Positions 1 to 10,500 of a DNA stretch of 64,000 bases are shown piece by piece. Position 1 is the first letter of the stretch. Each line of letters starts with the position of its first letter. This DNA is from Zea mays. Lineage: Eukaryota; Streptophyta; Magnoliopsida; Poales; Poaceae. The stretch is from assembly GCF_902167145.1 (NCBI RefSeq), contig NC_050101.1, positions 179,548,428-179,612,427 of the forward strand. The letters run 5' to 3'. A program made the translations under genes and the position numbers. The notes beneath the pieces are model-generated. The model made no database searches and had not been told where the DNA came from. It saw nothing but the letters and a program-made list of their open reading frames with translations.

Positions 1-699
1 TTCCAGCCTGCTGCCCATTTGCTTCGGTAGCTGATCACAGGAAACTTCGTAGTTTTCCGATAAGCAAAATTATAGCAACCAAAATTGTCATGTAATCCAT
101 CCTTTCTAGCCTTCGTCTGATAGTGCAGCTCGTGAACTCGGCAAAAGCTGTCCGCAAACGGCTCCACCGCTTGGCTTCGGAGTGCCCAGATATAAACACT
201 AAGCCTAACGATAGCGTTAGGGGTCAGCTGGTGAAAATAGATACCGAACCTCTTCAGTACCTCTGCAATAATCCCATGTAGGGGGAATCTTAATCCAGCC
301 TTTAGGAAGCTCTTGAAAATAACAATTTCATCCTTCTCCGGCTTTGGGGTAGTCTCTTCTCCCCCGAAGCGTAATAGCTTCTTCTGATTTTCAGTAAAAA
401 AAGCCTGACTTTACCATCTTGGACAGATCAGCCTTCGAAACAGTAGATTTCCCAAAGTCCAAGTGGCTGGGCTTGCTTGGCATGGCAATGCGATAATCAT
501 CTTCGGGATCAGTTTCCTCAATATCTTCTTCTTCTGCTTCAGCGATTGCTTGTTCTGCTTGTTCTGCATCATCACTAGGGATCTTTTCTGAAGTCACCAG
601 CCCGGATCGTTGCATGGCTTCGGAGATGGGAACAGTCTCCGAAGCTTCAGTTTCGCCCCCCTCACGCTCAACCCTGGCGGTAGAACGCACTCTGGCCAT
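1..699 (-). pseudogene. Antisense ORF (aORF) of element I, N-terminal part
   Basis: The minus-strand reading frame starts at the ATG at 699 with MARVRSTARVEREG and is nearly identical to the start of the aORF of element C (40966). It runs to a stop near 391, and homology continues in other frames to base 1, so this copy is frameshifted. The N-terminal 100 residues are acidic (runs of E and D) followed by the conserved FGKST motif also seen in elements C and E. The family resembles the 'putative gypsy-type transposon' proteins encoded antisense to pol in Tat elements such as Grande. No biochemical function is known to me. It lies between pol and the 3' LTR, as in C. Confidence 0.65.
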
Positions 700-880
700 T
701 TAATTATGAATGTGTGGAAATTTAATACTTTCTTCTTCCGAAGTTTTTTTTGACGAAGCAGGCTTCAAACTGGAGCTTCGTTTGATTCCGACAGACAAGC
801 TTCGGCGATGGTTAAAAATTTTGGCAGCAGAACAATGCAAATAGCAATAAATGCTGTGGTAACTTCACACCTACTCATCT

Positions 881-889
881 GTTTATATA
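881..889 (-). promoter_or_regulatory. TATA box of the aORF, element I
   Basis: On the minus strand the sequence reads TATATAAAC, about 185 bp upstream of the aORF ATG at 699. The same motif sits at the matching place in element C (41161-41169), although the LTRs of the two copies have diverged, which supports a real internal antisense promoter. Confidence 0.5.
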
Positions 890-1147
890 GTACTGCAGGA
901 AAGAAGGCGAAGCGCCAGGATTTTTACACCAGGCGGAAACCCGCTTGCACTCGCTGTGTGGTGGACCGCAGAGACCAAACAGTAACTCTGCAAGGTGGGA
1001 CCGATACACGCTGGGAAATTGAATCGTTTCTCGACAACGAGCTCAGGGAAGGTGTTTTTTGGACCTTCGGCTCCCCGAAGCCTAAGAGACTTTTTTCACG
1101 GATCAAGCTCGTTACGAAAAACGATCTAGCACCGCGAAAGGGGCTAC

Positions 1148-1732
1148 TGTTGGGCCTATGCTTCGTCGCCGAAGGTCTTACAGGAAGAAGCGGTCTTCGG
1201 CTGAAGCTGTTTGTATAAGATGGCCGAAGGTTCCTTTTCGTGAAGCTTCGGTATTACAAACCGACTTAAAGATAGAATGACCTTTTAGTCCATAAAGGTC
1301 TGAGTCAATGTTGTAAGCTTTTATAAGGGGCACACTTGTAATTTCTCACAGGCCGCGTCCTGTGCCTATAAATAGTGAACAGTATTCCTTTACTGTTCAC
1401 ACATTCTGGTAATTACCATCGCATCTTCTGGAATCCAACCTTTGCCAAGGCAGAGGTATTATTGTATTCAATGATTCAATATACTAAGTAAATATAATAT
1501 AATTCGTCTATGATTTATTTACCCCTTTTATACCTTTTATTTTATGTTGTCTCACAATATGTATTGAAATTTTATTACGAAGACTTAAGCTTCGTAATTT
1601 TACTCTCATCAACCTTCGTCCAAGGCCCATTATCCTCAAGGGAATAATGTTTCATGGACGAAGGACGTTAACATTTAACACTTTATGTTGCCTTGTTCTT
1701 AATTCATAGCACTTGAGAACAAGTCCCCAACA
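1148..1732 (+). repeat. 3' LTR of element I
   Basis: A 585-bp LTR starting TGTTGGGCC and ending AAGTCCCCAACA. It is preceded by the purine-rich GAAAGGGGCTAC tract and aligns along its length with the LTRs of element C at 32476 and 41428. It contains the TATAAATAG promoter box near 1368. The TSD partner is outside the window. Confidence 0.8.
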
Positions 1733-1940
1733 GACAGGTTATAAAGAAAAGATTTACCCCCTCAGATGTGCCTCTATGATAGTTTTATCCTACTGCTCCA
1801 TGGTCTTACCTTGCAATTTTCCGGATGTTATTTTATCTAACCCACCCAAACAGTTCCCATCCCATCAGACATGATGACATCCGAATTGAACAGCCAGGCT
1901 TGCAGTTTAGGACCTCTCTACGAAAGCAGGAGGGCCCGAC

Positions 1941-2240
1941 AGCCTGGGGGCCGGTTCTAAAGAATGGGAGCCCGTTCCATGGGGTGGTCCGGAGCCTGTG
2001 TAGCCGCTTAGCCTGGTCCCGTACCCAAAAGCCTGCACACTCCACCACTCCGTGACGGGTACCCTAGTATTTGGAGCTATAAGTCCTGTGGGTCCAGCAA
2101 CCTGGGGTCCGGAACTAGAGAATGGACACTTGTCTCCTGGGGTGGTCCGGAGCCGTGTAGCCGCTCAGCCTGGTCCCGTACCGTGGGCCTGCACGCTCCA
2201 CCACTCTGTGACGGGTATCCTAGTATCTAGAACCACCGTC
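1941..2240. repeat. Two imperfect ~158-bp tandem units
   Basis: The GGGGTGGTCCGGAGCC block at 1981 recurs at 2139. Both units continue with the same words (GTGTAGCCGCT, CCTGGTCCCGTACC, CTCCACCACTC, GTGACGGGTA), a spacing of 158 bp with several substitutions. Such duplications are common in Gypsy LTRs and internal leaders. Confidence 0.7.
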
Positions 2241-2690
2241 CAGGGGGTCCGGACGCACAACTTGGCTTCCCAGACTAGACCCTGCAGGTCCCGAGCATGT
2301 ATCAAAGGATGACTAGTGTCAGATGGCGGGTCCTGTGTGTGTACTACTAATGCTCCCTAGCCGAAGCTGTGTGCAAGCCCAGGTCCCAGCCAAGGCTACC
2401 TCCTAGGGGCCATTGCTAACTCTTTCTTAGGTATGCTGGTCTGCAGCCTCGACAAATCGAGCCTACATCACAAGGGGGCCAGGTACCAAGGAGGAATCGG
2501 TTACACCACACACAACAGGGACAAGTGGTACACAGATAAGTGCTAATACTGCTTGATAAATAGTACTCAAAAGTACCTTACAAAAAGCAAAAGTATTACA
2601 CCCGCCTTCAAGCAGAGTCCTAGCTCCATCTCTACTCTACAGGTATGAACTACCTCCACACCAGTAGGGTCATGTGGGTAGCTAGCTTCG

Positions 2691-2993
2691 ACGGCTCGCC
2701 AGCGGCGGCAACCACCTCTGCACCGACGGCTCGCCAACGGCGGCGGCCACCTCTGCTCCAAGCGGCTCGCCAGCAGCGGCGACCACCTCTGCACCGACGG
2801 CGGCCACCTCTGCTTCAAGCGGCTCGCCAGCAGCGGTGACCACCTCTACACCGACGGCTCGCCAGTGGTGGCGGCCACCTCTGCTCCAAGCGGCTCGCCA
2901 GCGGAGGCGACCACCTCTGCACCGACGGCTTGCCAGCGGCGGCAACCACCTCTGCGCCGGGCAGCCTCCCCAGCGGTGGCGACCACCTTAGCG
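2691..2993. repeat. GC-rich minisatellite, ~35/36-bp units in pairs
   Basis: About eight units begin CGGCTCGCCAGCGGCGGC and continue through CCACCTCTGC. Two variants alternate, one ending ACCGA (35 bp) and one ending TCCAAG (36 bp), giving a 71-bp higher-order period. One unit (near 2797) is truncated to 22 bp. The period is not a consistent multiple of three, so the long open frames here are probably accidental. Confidence 0.85.
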
Positions 2994-3714
2994 TGCGCGC
3001 CATGGCAAAGAGGCCCTCGTCCTCGCCCTCCTACGAGGTGAGGACAAGACCATCCAAGCCATGGAGTTGGGAGCACGGCGGCAGGCGGTGCTTGCGGTCT
3101 GGCCGGGACCGCGTACCCGAAGTTCGCCTCCTTCACAAGGCTGGTGATCATCCTTTTCCTCCGAATGCTGGAGGAAGAGGCGGGTCACCAACCCATGTGG
3201 GAGGCGGAGCCGCGGCTCAGCTCGCTCTCCACCACCGCGAGGCTGATGAACATTCCTGAAGCCAAGCACCGGTGGAAGAGTGTCGGTCCCACAAGGCCGC
3301 ACACCTACAGTAGAGGAAAGACAAGACCGGCAGCACCAACCCACTGGGGAGGACAAAAGGCACGAACTCTCCAGCGGCAAGTTCACCGGGGTGGATGGCG
3401 CCAGCGCAAATCCTTCCGCCGAATGCCGACGCATCCCATCCAAGCAGGCGGTATACCATGTCGAGCACTCACTCAGTCTGGGCACGCTCAGGATGAACTT
3501 ACAAGGCCATGGCAAACTACGGCAATGCAAAGCAGAGACCTTGAAGGCAAAGGGGCGCAGAGAGCTCGGAGGCGAGAGGACACCACGAGTGGGAGAGAAG
3601 CAAGGCATGGCTGCTACTCGAGGGATGAACCCCTCTTTAAAGGAAGACTCCCCCGCTCCCGCCTCGAAACGTCGTGAGAAGTCTCCCCCGATGCACACCG
3701 GGGTATCCATCCTA

Positions 3715-4085
3715 TGAAACGGGGCCCCGGTTCCACAAGTCATACAGCTGGTGCGCTGGTCTTCGAGTGCGAAGAAGGCGAACCGCCGCACAAGGAGCGT
3801 GCTACCGCCCCGCGGTAGTGCACCCCCTCGTCTTCGCCGCAACCAGCGGTCCAACCTCTGGCATGGGGGCCCAGGCCCACATGTCATGCACCTGGCGCGC
3901 CGATTTCTGTGTGCGGAGAAGGCAAACCGACGCGTGAAGAGTGCGCCACCGCCTGCGGTAGTGCGCCTCTTCGCCCCCGCCGAAACCGACAACCCAGTCT
4001 CTGGCACGGGGGCCTGGGCCCACGAGTCATCCTCATTGGGCGCCGGTTCCTACGTACAGAGAAGTCGAACCGCTGCTTGCACCAA
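3715..4085. repeat. Three ~125-bp tandem units
   Basis: The block GCGCGCCGATT/GGCGCTGG followed by GCGAAGAAGGCGAACCG, a CCGC-GGTAGTGC segment and CTGGCATGGGGGCCCAGGCCCA recurs three times at roughly 125-bp spacing with many substitutions (third copy CTGGCACGGGGGCCTGGGCC). It lies just upstream of the LTR at 4365. Confidence 0.6.
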
Positions 4086-4364
4086 TACCGCGCCTCCTCG
4101 GGGCTGCCGCAGAAGACAGAGAAGGTGAAATTTCAAAATCAATGCAGCGGTACCGAGGCACCCCGCGCGTGGCCCAGTAAAACCATCAAGTGCGGAGGTC
4201 ACGGGCCAGTTAGCCGTGGGAACAAGCGTGGCGGTTGACGTGACTGAAGGCGGACTGACAGTAATTATGTCAGCAAGCGCACGGAAACGGCGCGCCAATC
4301 GCCGATCAAGCTTTGGCCCCACCTGCAGGCTCGTACCCTCCCTTGAGGCGGGCCCGGGGGCCAC

Positions 4365-5543
4365 TGTTGGTACCCTGAATCAGGGGTACCCCTTACTACA
4401 GTATGAAGGCATGGTGCCCGTGCGACAATCTCTACTAGCCGCGCGGTGAACAACACCCGACCCCACCACGTAGACGGCTCCAGGGCCGCCGCATGGCCAG
4501 AAAATATGATATATCCCAGGATGCAATCAGCTGGACCGGACCTCCACGAGGAAGCACCAGACCCCTATACGCATAGCCCGGACCCCCGAATACGGTCCGG
4601 GACTCCCAAGTAAGCGTGCCAGGGTCCCTTGGATGGGGTCCAGATCCACCCGAGTAAGGTCCGGGCCACCCATAACGAGGTCCCGGGACAGGGGGTACCC
4701 TGGCCAAAGCAAGGGTCCGGTACTAACACGTGTCCAGGCTTTATCCTGTGCGCCTGCGCTCCCCGCTCAGGCGGAGACCCGATGCTGCCACGTGGCTTGT
4801 TGCCCGTGACGTAAGCCAGCGGGCGGAGCCTAACGTAAGGCCTTTGGGCCGCGCGGTCTCTGCATTTATCGCGGAGAGGACGCGCCGCCTGTCCACCCTG
4901 TTGACAGGCGATGTGTTGCCTCAACATTTATTGTGACCTGTCCACTCAGCTGGCAGGCGGCGTCCAGGCCATCCTGCAGGCGGCGTGTCTGTCCAGTCCA
5001 TTGCCAAACAGTACGCCCGTGCTGCAAGGTGCACTGTGTCCATCATCACTTATGCGTTGCCAGGGAAGCTTCTTCTACACGCCAATACCACGCAGATCGC
5101 GGATGTTAGGGTGCAAGAAGATTGCTCCAGCAACTCCAAGTATTACATCCATTATATTTCTAGGCCCACATATCGGGGCTCAGCACCCTTGTACTCGCCA
5201 CCCTTGAGTTATAAAAGGGAAGGCATGAAACGTTACAAAAGGGACATACCGAACTTAGACTTAGACTCTCAGCTCTCAAGCTTTCACAGCAATCCAACAC
5301 AAAGTGGAGTAGGGTATTACGCTCCGACGGCCCGAACCACTCTAAATCCTCGCGTGTTCCTGAGTTCATCGTTCATCTACCAACAGGCAAAACGCTTAAG
5401 CCCCCTCCTCATCTTAGGATTTAGGGCGGGTGCACTCCGCCACCCGACCGGAGAATTCCCTCTCCGACAACCATCATCTTTGGTAAGCCTTACACTTCAA
5501 GTGAGCTCCCATATTTGGCGAGTTCATGCACATTATTCCCCAC
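4365..5543 (+). repeat. Probable Gypsy LTR (Zeon/Cinful-like), 3' end uncertain
   Basis: It begins TGTTGGTACCCTGAATCAGG, directly after the G-rich tract GGGCCCGGGGGCCAC, which looks like a polypurine tract, so this is a 3' LTR in plus orientation. A TATAAAAGG box lies at about 5210-5218. The right end is a guess: TTCCCCACA at 5543 is the first plausible CA terminus before the sequence changes character. No second copy or TSD is present. Confidence 0.5.
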
Positions 5544-5850
5544 AACTTGTTGAGCGATGAACGTATGTGAGCTCACTCTTGCTGTCTCACACCCCCACAG
5601 GTCAAGAACAGGTACCGCAGGATGAGGCGCATGGAGGATGTTGTGATGTGCTCGTGAGAGATCTAGGCCGTCGTCTCCCAGTCAACTTTGGGTTGCTGGT
5701 TCGTTGTCTTCATATGATGTAATTATTTATCTATTTTGTACAGAACTCCTGTTATGTAGTAAATATGTGACATTCGATCATATGTGTGAGACTTGGTCCC
5801 AGCACACCTGGTGATTGCGATCGCGCCTGGGTCTTGGTGCCCCGAAACCC
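5544..5850. other. LTR-like remnant
   Basis: About 300 bp with features of the 3' half of a large Gypsy LTR: a long AT-rich stretch with ATGATGTAATTATTTATC, then a GTGTGACCGG word. No open frame, partner copy or TSD is visible. Family unassigned. Confidence 0.3.
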
Positions 5851-5854
5851 GGGT

Positions 5855-5930
5855 GTGACCGGATTTAAACCCGTGACCTCTCAAGCAAAGGACAGGAGTA
5901 GCTACCGCTACACCACATATATGTTTATGT
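5855..5930 (-). other. tRNA-like sequence (tRNA pseudogene or SINE head)
   Basis: On the minus strand there is an A-box-like GTGTAGCGGTAGC followed about 35 bp later by the B-box-like GGTTTAAATCC. The T-arm can pair (ACGGG with CCGGT, one mismatch). The acceptor stem and anticodon arm do not pair well, so a working tRNA is unlikely. It could be a Pol III-type SINE head or a chance match inside LTR sequence. Confidence 0.3.
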
Positions 5931-6249
5931 TTGCATCCATGACAGGAAACACATCTACTACATCTCTCATCAAGCCCACTTGCTACCCTTGCACAATGCG
6001 TAGTTGTAGATAAGTATCACTAAGATTCTTAAATTATATTTTTGGATGGAGGTAATATTATTTAAAGAAGAGCTTTGCATGCAATTTCCTTTGTTTGAAT
6101 AATGTTTTATACTTAAATTCCCTTTTTTGCATGCGTGACATTTATTCTTCGTAATATTTTTTCCATGGATCAGACTTGTGAGTCATTTTTTATAAACCAA
6201 CGCCAAGCATGAATCCATGTTTCTTACTTGAAATCCCAAACAAACACCA

Positions 6250-7035
6250 TTAGCAGGAGGCACTCGCGTTGGTGTCGCTCATCGATGACGAGAAGAAGCT
6301 TGGCGACTGCCAGTTCGACCTCTAGAAGCATTCCTACGTGGTCGCATGCAACGCTGTGTACGACAAGCTCCAGCGAAGCCGCCGCTTGGACACGATCCAG
6401 AGCAGCTGCACCGTTGTCCATCGTTAAACAGGGGGACCTCATGGTTGTCGCCAACGTCGACGACTCTTGGGTTGTTCTATACACCGCATCCGACGACGAC
6501 GCCATCACACCGTCCAGCTCATCGTCCACCTAAAGCCCAACTTACCACATAAGTCGCTACTGACTAGATATAAATTCTTGTGCGCTAGGACGATGACCGT
6601 TGCTGACGTTGTGTGAGTGCCCTCGAACATGATGTATGTAGTGGAGTAGCACATCCGGTGGTGCAACGGCCAGGGATACTACCTCGCTGATGAGCCCGGG
6701 GTGCACTTTGTTTGGCAACCCAACCAAGAGTCATCGGTACTCGTCATGTCACGCGCGTTCGACGACTACTATATCGAGGACTGTGGCGTCATATTGGCGC
6801 CGGAGGTGACGCGGAGGAGGATCGACAACAGTGACCAGTTCGTCATCCTCGCCACCGTCAGGGTAGCTTTTGTGCCGGTCTGCCTTTAATTCTCATCGCA
6901 AACACACACTTGTTTTTTTGTTTAAGCAAGAACGTATGATGTTGTGTGTCTGATGACTAACGATGTACGAGGAATTTCTTCCGGCATGTGTGGAACATGC
7001 TCTCCAATGATGAAACCATACAAATCGTGATATAT
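6250..7035 (+). pseudogene. Decayed protein phosphatase 2C pseudogene
   Basis: In shifting plus-strand frames one can read typical PP2C catalytic-core text: LIDDEKKLGDCQFDL, then VKQGDLMVVANVDDSWV (normal GDSRAV), DDDAITP, GVHFVWQPNQES, MSRAFDDYYIEDCGVI, and NSDQFVILAT followed after about 80 bp by NMLSNDET. There are an in-frame stop after CQFDL and several frameshifts. Key residues are changed: the GDSRA aspartate motif has become DDSWV, and FGD after SRA has become FDD. The sequence resembles the clade of PP2Cs with a [18 protein letters not shown] motif, different from the neighbouring intact PP2C, so it is not a tandem copy of that gene. A GTAGCT at the ATVRVAF break may be a retained intron, which would argue for a DNA-level duplication. 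Confidence 0.75.
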
Positions 7036-7476
7036 ATCGAAGTCTACATGATACTGATAGTTGCAATGTAGTGATGAAACAACTAGATTAAAATAACAAA
7101 ATTTATATATAAATAAGATCATAAATTGATTATAAAATTTTTTCTTATAACATTATAATATATATTTTGTATATAAGTTATCGTAGTATATTGATATTCT
7201 CGTTGCAACTTACGTGCACAGCCAGTGATAAGAAGAAGGGTGGGGAGTGCTGGGCGCTTCTGTCTCCTCTTCTTCCCCCGCCTCGGAGCGCCAGCGGCTT
7301 CATCCGATCTCCTTCTCACCTCCTCACCTCAGGCGCACACCGATCACTCTCTTCCCTCCTCCAGCAGTCCAGCTCACACCCACCGCCCCACCCCTTCCAC
7401 TCAAATCCAGGGACATCGCAGATCCACCGGCTCTCCGATCCGCTCGCCTCCGCACCCGCCCGATCGGATCCCGCAG
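7036..7476 (+). promoter_or_regulatory. Promoter and 5' leader of the PP2C gene
   Basis: An AT-rich stretch (7080-7200) is followed by a CT-rich, GC-rising leader (7250-7476) rich in TCCTC and CCGCC, typical of grass 5' untranslated regions. A plausible leader intron (7477-7559, GTGAGCC...GGTAG) separates it from the coding exon. No single TATA box stands out with confidence. Confidence 0.45.
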
Positions 7477-7582
7477 GTGAGCCCCCTCCCCCTCCATTGT
7501 CCCCGGCGCGCCGTGCTCCGCTCGCTCGCATCTGCTGCTGCTACTCATGCTGCTGGTAGGTTTTGTGCCCGCCACGAGTTAG

Positions 7583-10500
7583 ATGGTTTACGATGGCGCC
7601 GTGAAGGACCAGGACCAGGAGACCGTGGCGGCGAGCACTGCATCGGCGGCATCGGTGGTGGCGGTGTCGGAGGCGTCTCCCGCGCCGGTGGTGGTGGTGG
7701 TCAGTGCGAGGCCCTCGGCGAGGCCGCCGCACGACAAGCGCCTCGGCGTGCGCCACCCCTTGAAGCACCGCTGGTTTCGTGCTGGTGGGAAGATGATGAT
7801 GGAGCCCGGAGGGGTGCTGCCTGCTCACGCGCATGAGGAGGAGGAGGAGGGAGCCAGCGAGGTGGAAGAGGAGGAGTTAGTGGAGGCGGAGGCCTCGTCC
7901 GCGGAGACGGTGACGTGGGGCGCTGAAGTGGAGGTGTCGTCCGCGCCGGCGGCAGGGGTGCAGGAGATGAACGCGGAGGTGGAGGGTGGCGAAATGGAGG
8001 TGTCGCCTGAGCCTGCGGTCGCTGTGGGGGGCACCGAGTTGGAGCCCCAGCAGGACGACGAGGACGAGGTCTCGTCCGTCGTGTTGGCGCGAGGGGAGAG
8101 GAAGCAGGAGGCGGCTCCTGCTTCTGCGGTGCTAGCTGTGGAGGCGCCCATGGAAATGGGTCAGGATGAGGAGAGGGCGGAGAAGGAGAAGAGGGGCAAG
8201 GAGAGGGAAAGGCAGAAGGAGCGGGAGAGGGTGGATGAGGTCGGCTACATGAGCGGAGGATGGAAGAGGTAACGCTTGCTGCCCAATGCGCTTCTTTGCA
8301 GCTTATGTCTCAGAGGATTGTTTCTATTGGCGGTCTCTTTAGCTCATTTAATTTAGATCTGCCATGTAGCTCGCATACGAACAAGATCGAATAGCCTATA
8401 ATTGGAATTGAATTCCATTCTAATAATAATAATTTAGGCATATATCAATTAAGCTAATTCGATTTTATGCAAAATATATTTGTATACTATTATTAGCAAG
8501 ATGTCGGAGATATTTATGTGCTACATTTTTACTATAGAGGAGTAAGACGAAGAGTGTCATGTAAGTTACAGAGTAGAAACAAATTCTACCAATGAATAAA
8601 ATCATTTCCCATGCTCCACCCCATGAATTTGAGATAGGCTTATATCTGAACTTTGGAAAGTGGTGGAATGTCAAATTCCAAACTAAATAAGTTACTTTAT
8701 TAAGTGAATTCCAATTCCTATAAAATGAAAGGATCCAAACGCCCCGTAAATGAAATAGATGTTGCCGCTTTTAGCGTTTGGGATAGTAGTCGAATGCACA
8801 TTCTCCATGTAGCTTTTGAGGACCATCTTATCCAGAACTGTATTTAACATGGTAGATTGTGGTTATCCTTGTTGAATTTTAGTTTCTCTGAGAGATGCTA
8901 ATTCTAATGTGGCCCCATGCAAATAAGAAAATTGCTTTAACTGTAGTATGCACCACTCCTCAATTAGTAACCCATAGTTTCTTGTTTTAAATCCTTATCT
9001 GAAGGGCAGCAATCGTCACTACAAATGCACAATGTGGTTTGTGGGTCCTTGTAAGCATAAATAATCACATCAGTTTACTGTTGCACATACTTCCAGTAGA
9101 ACATGTCTCAAGCTTACAGAAGATTTTGAGAGCTCCCAATTTGTAATCTTGATTGCGTGGTACAGACACATGCCACTATTAGAAAGCAGCTCCCAAAAAA
9201 ATTGTCTTACACTTCTGTTGACTGCTACCGGGTTCATAGCACATTATGTCATCAGGAACAAAATTAAATGGGAAACTGCTCTATATCATATACTAAAATT
9301 ATGCTCGTTGCATACCACATTATGAATTTGATACACCACTTTTTTCTTCATAAGTCAAACCACATATTGATCTAAAATGCTAGATTGATCACTCTGAGTC
9401 TTTTCATTCATATAATATATGGAGGTAAAATAGACGTGGTACCAATATTGGATTTTGTTTATATTGTATCCTTGAGATGTTGGTACAGCATCCATGTGCT
9501 TGATTGACCTTATTTCTATGAGATTTTGGCATAGTACTTGCCATTTGTTATAATTACTGGCTAGTTTTTAAGCCATATATCAGAATCTATAAGCCATGAT
9601 AGATATGTGTGAATTTTTTGTCGGTAATATTTTGACAATTAGTCTTGTTTGTGTTTGACTGACTTGCAGTGTTGATGGAACACTGAATTGTGGATATTCA
9701 AGTTTTAGAGGAAGAAGGGCAAGCATGGAAGATTTCTATGATATAAAAGCATCTAAAATTGATGATAAACAAATAAATCTCTTCGGAATTTTTGATGGTT
9801 AGTGATTTCTTCTAGACATCCTGTTGTCTCTTAGTGCATCTATCTGAATCATTTATATTCTCGCAGGTCATGGTGGTTCACGTGCTGCTGAGTATTTGAA
9901 GGAGCACTTGTTTGAGAACCTCATGAAACATCCGGAGTTCATGACAAATACAAAATTAGCATTAAGTATGATATTGCACATGCCATTTCTAGTTACCATT
10001 GATCATTAAGTCTTCACCTGATTAACGACAACCTGCAGGTGAAACATATAGAAAGACCGATTCAGAGTTTTTGGATGCTGAAAGGAATACTCATAGAGAT
10101 GATGGGTCAACGGCATCGACAGCAGTGATGGTTGCTGATCATCTTTACGTGGCAAATGTTGGAGACTCGAGGGCTGTTATATCAAAGGCTGGCAAAGGTG
10201 CTTTTATTTAGAAATTATCTGCTACTTAGATGAAAATTATTTGGTTTATTGAGTATTTGTGATTGCCGTTGGTTTCCAGTTTGTCAGCATGTAGAGTCTT
10301 CTATATCAGAAATTTAAGAGATGATTCATTGCATATTTAGTACCATTAGTGACTACGGACTATGTTGATGCTGATCGATACTTCATTGTGAATTTGTGAT
10401 TTATAAATTTTTCTAAACTGGTAGTTGTGTAAAAAGTTGACAAATCTGTGAGATACATCATACGTGTTGCTCAGTACAACACCTTCAGTACAACATTACA

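Larger units (their letters stand above)
1..1732 (+). mobile_element. Element I: 3' part of a Tat-lineage Gypsy LTR retrotransposon
   Basis: The window opens inside this element. It consists of the 5' part of the antisense gene (minus strand, to 699), an antisense promoter region, the polypurine tract just before 1148, and a 585-bp 3' LTR ending at 1732. The order and sequence match element C (40270-42023) closely, including the CTTCGG/CCGAAG words scattered through it. The sense strand of the retrotransposon is plus, inferred from C, whose pol is on plus. The 5' side is outside the window, so whether this copy has gag or pol cannot be seen. Confidence 0.8.
1733..4364. other. Repeat-rich Gypsy-derived internal sequence without an intact gene
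   Basis: This 2.6-kb GC-rich stretch has no convincing protein. Several overlapping open frames arise from GC-rich tandem repeats in all frames. It holds three tandem arrays (1941-2240, 2691-2993, 3715-4085) and ends in a purine/G-rich tract directly before an LTR-like sequence at 4365. It is best read as the internal region of a non-autonomous Gypsy element (Zeon/Cinful-like is a guess), joined at 1733 to the end of element I. Confidence 0.4.

Noticed and set aside
2567..4128. Many overlapping ORFs on both strands, up to 339 codons
   Set aside because: They follow GC-rich tandem repeats in every frame, have Arg/Pro/Ala composition and no recognisable domain, so they are composition artefacts.
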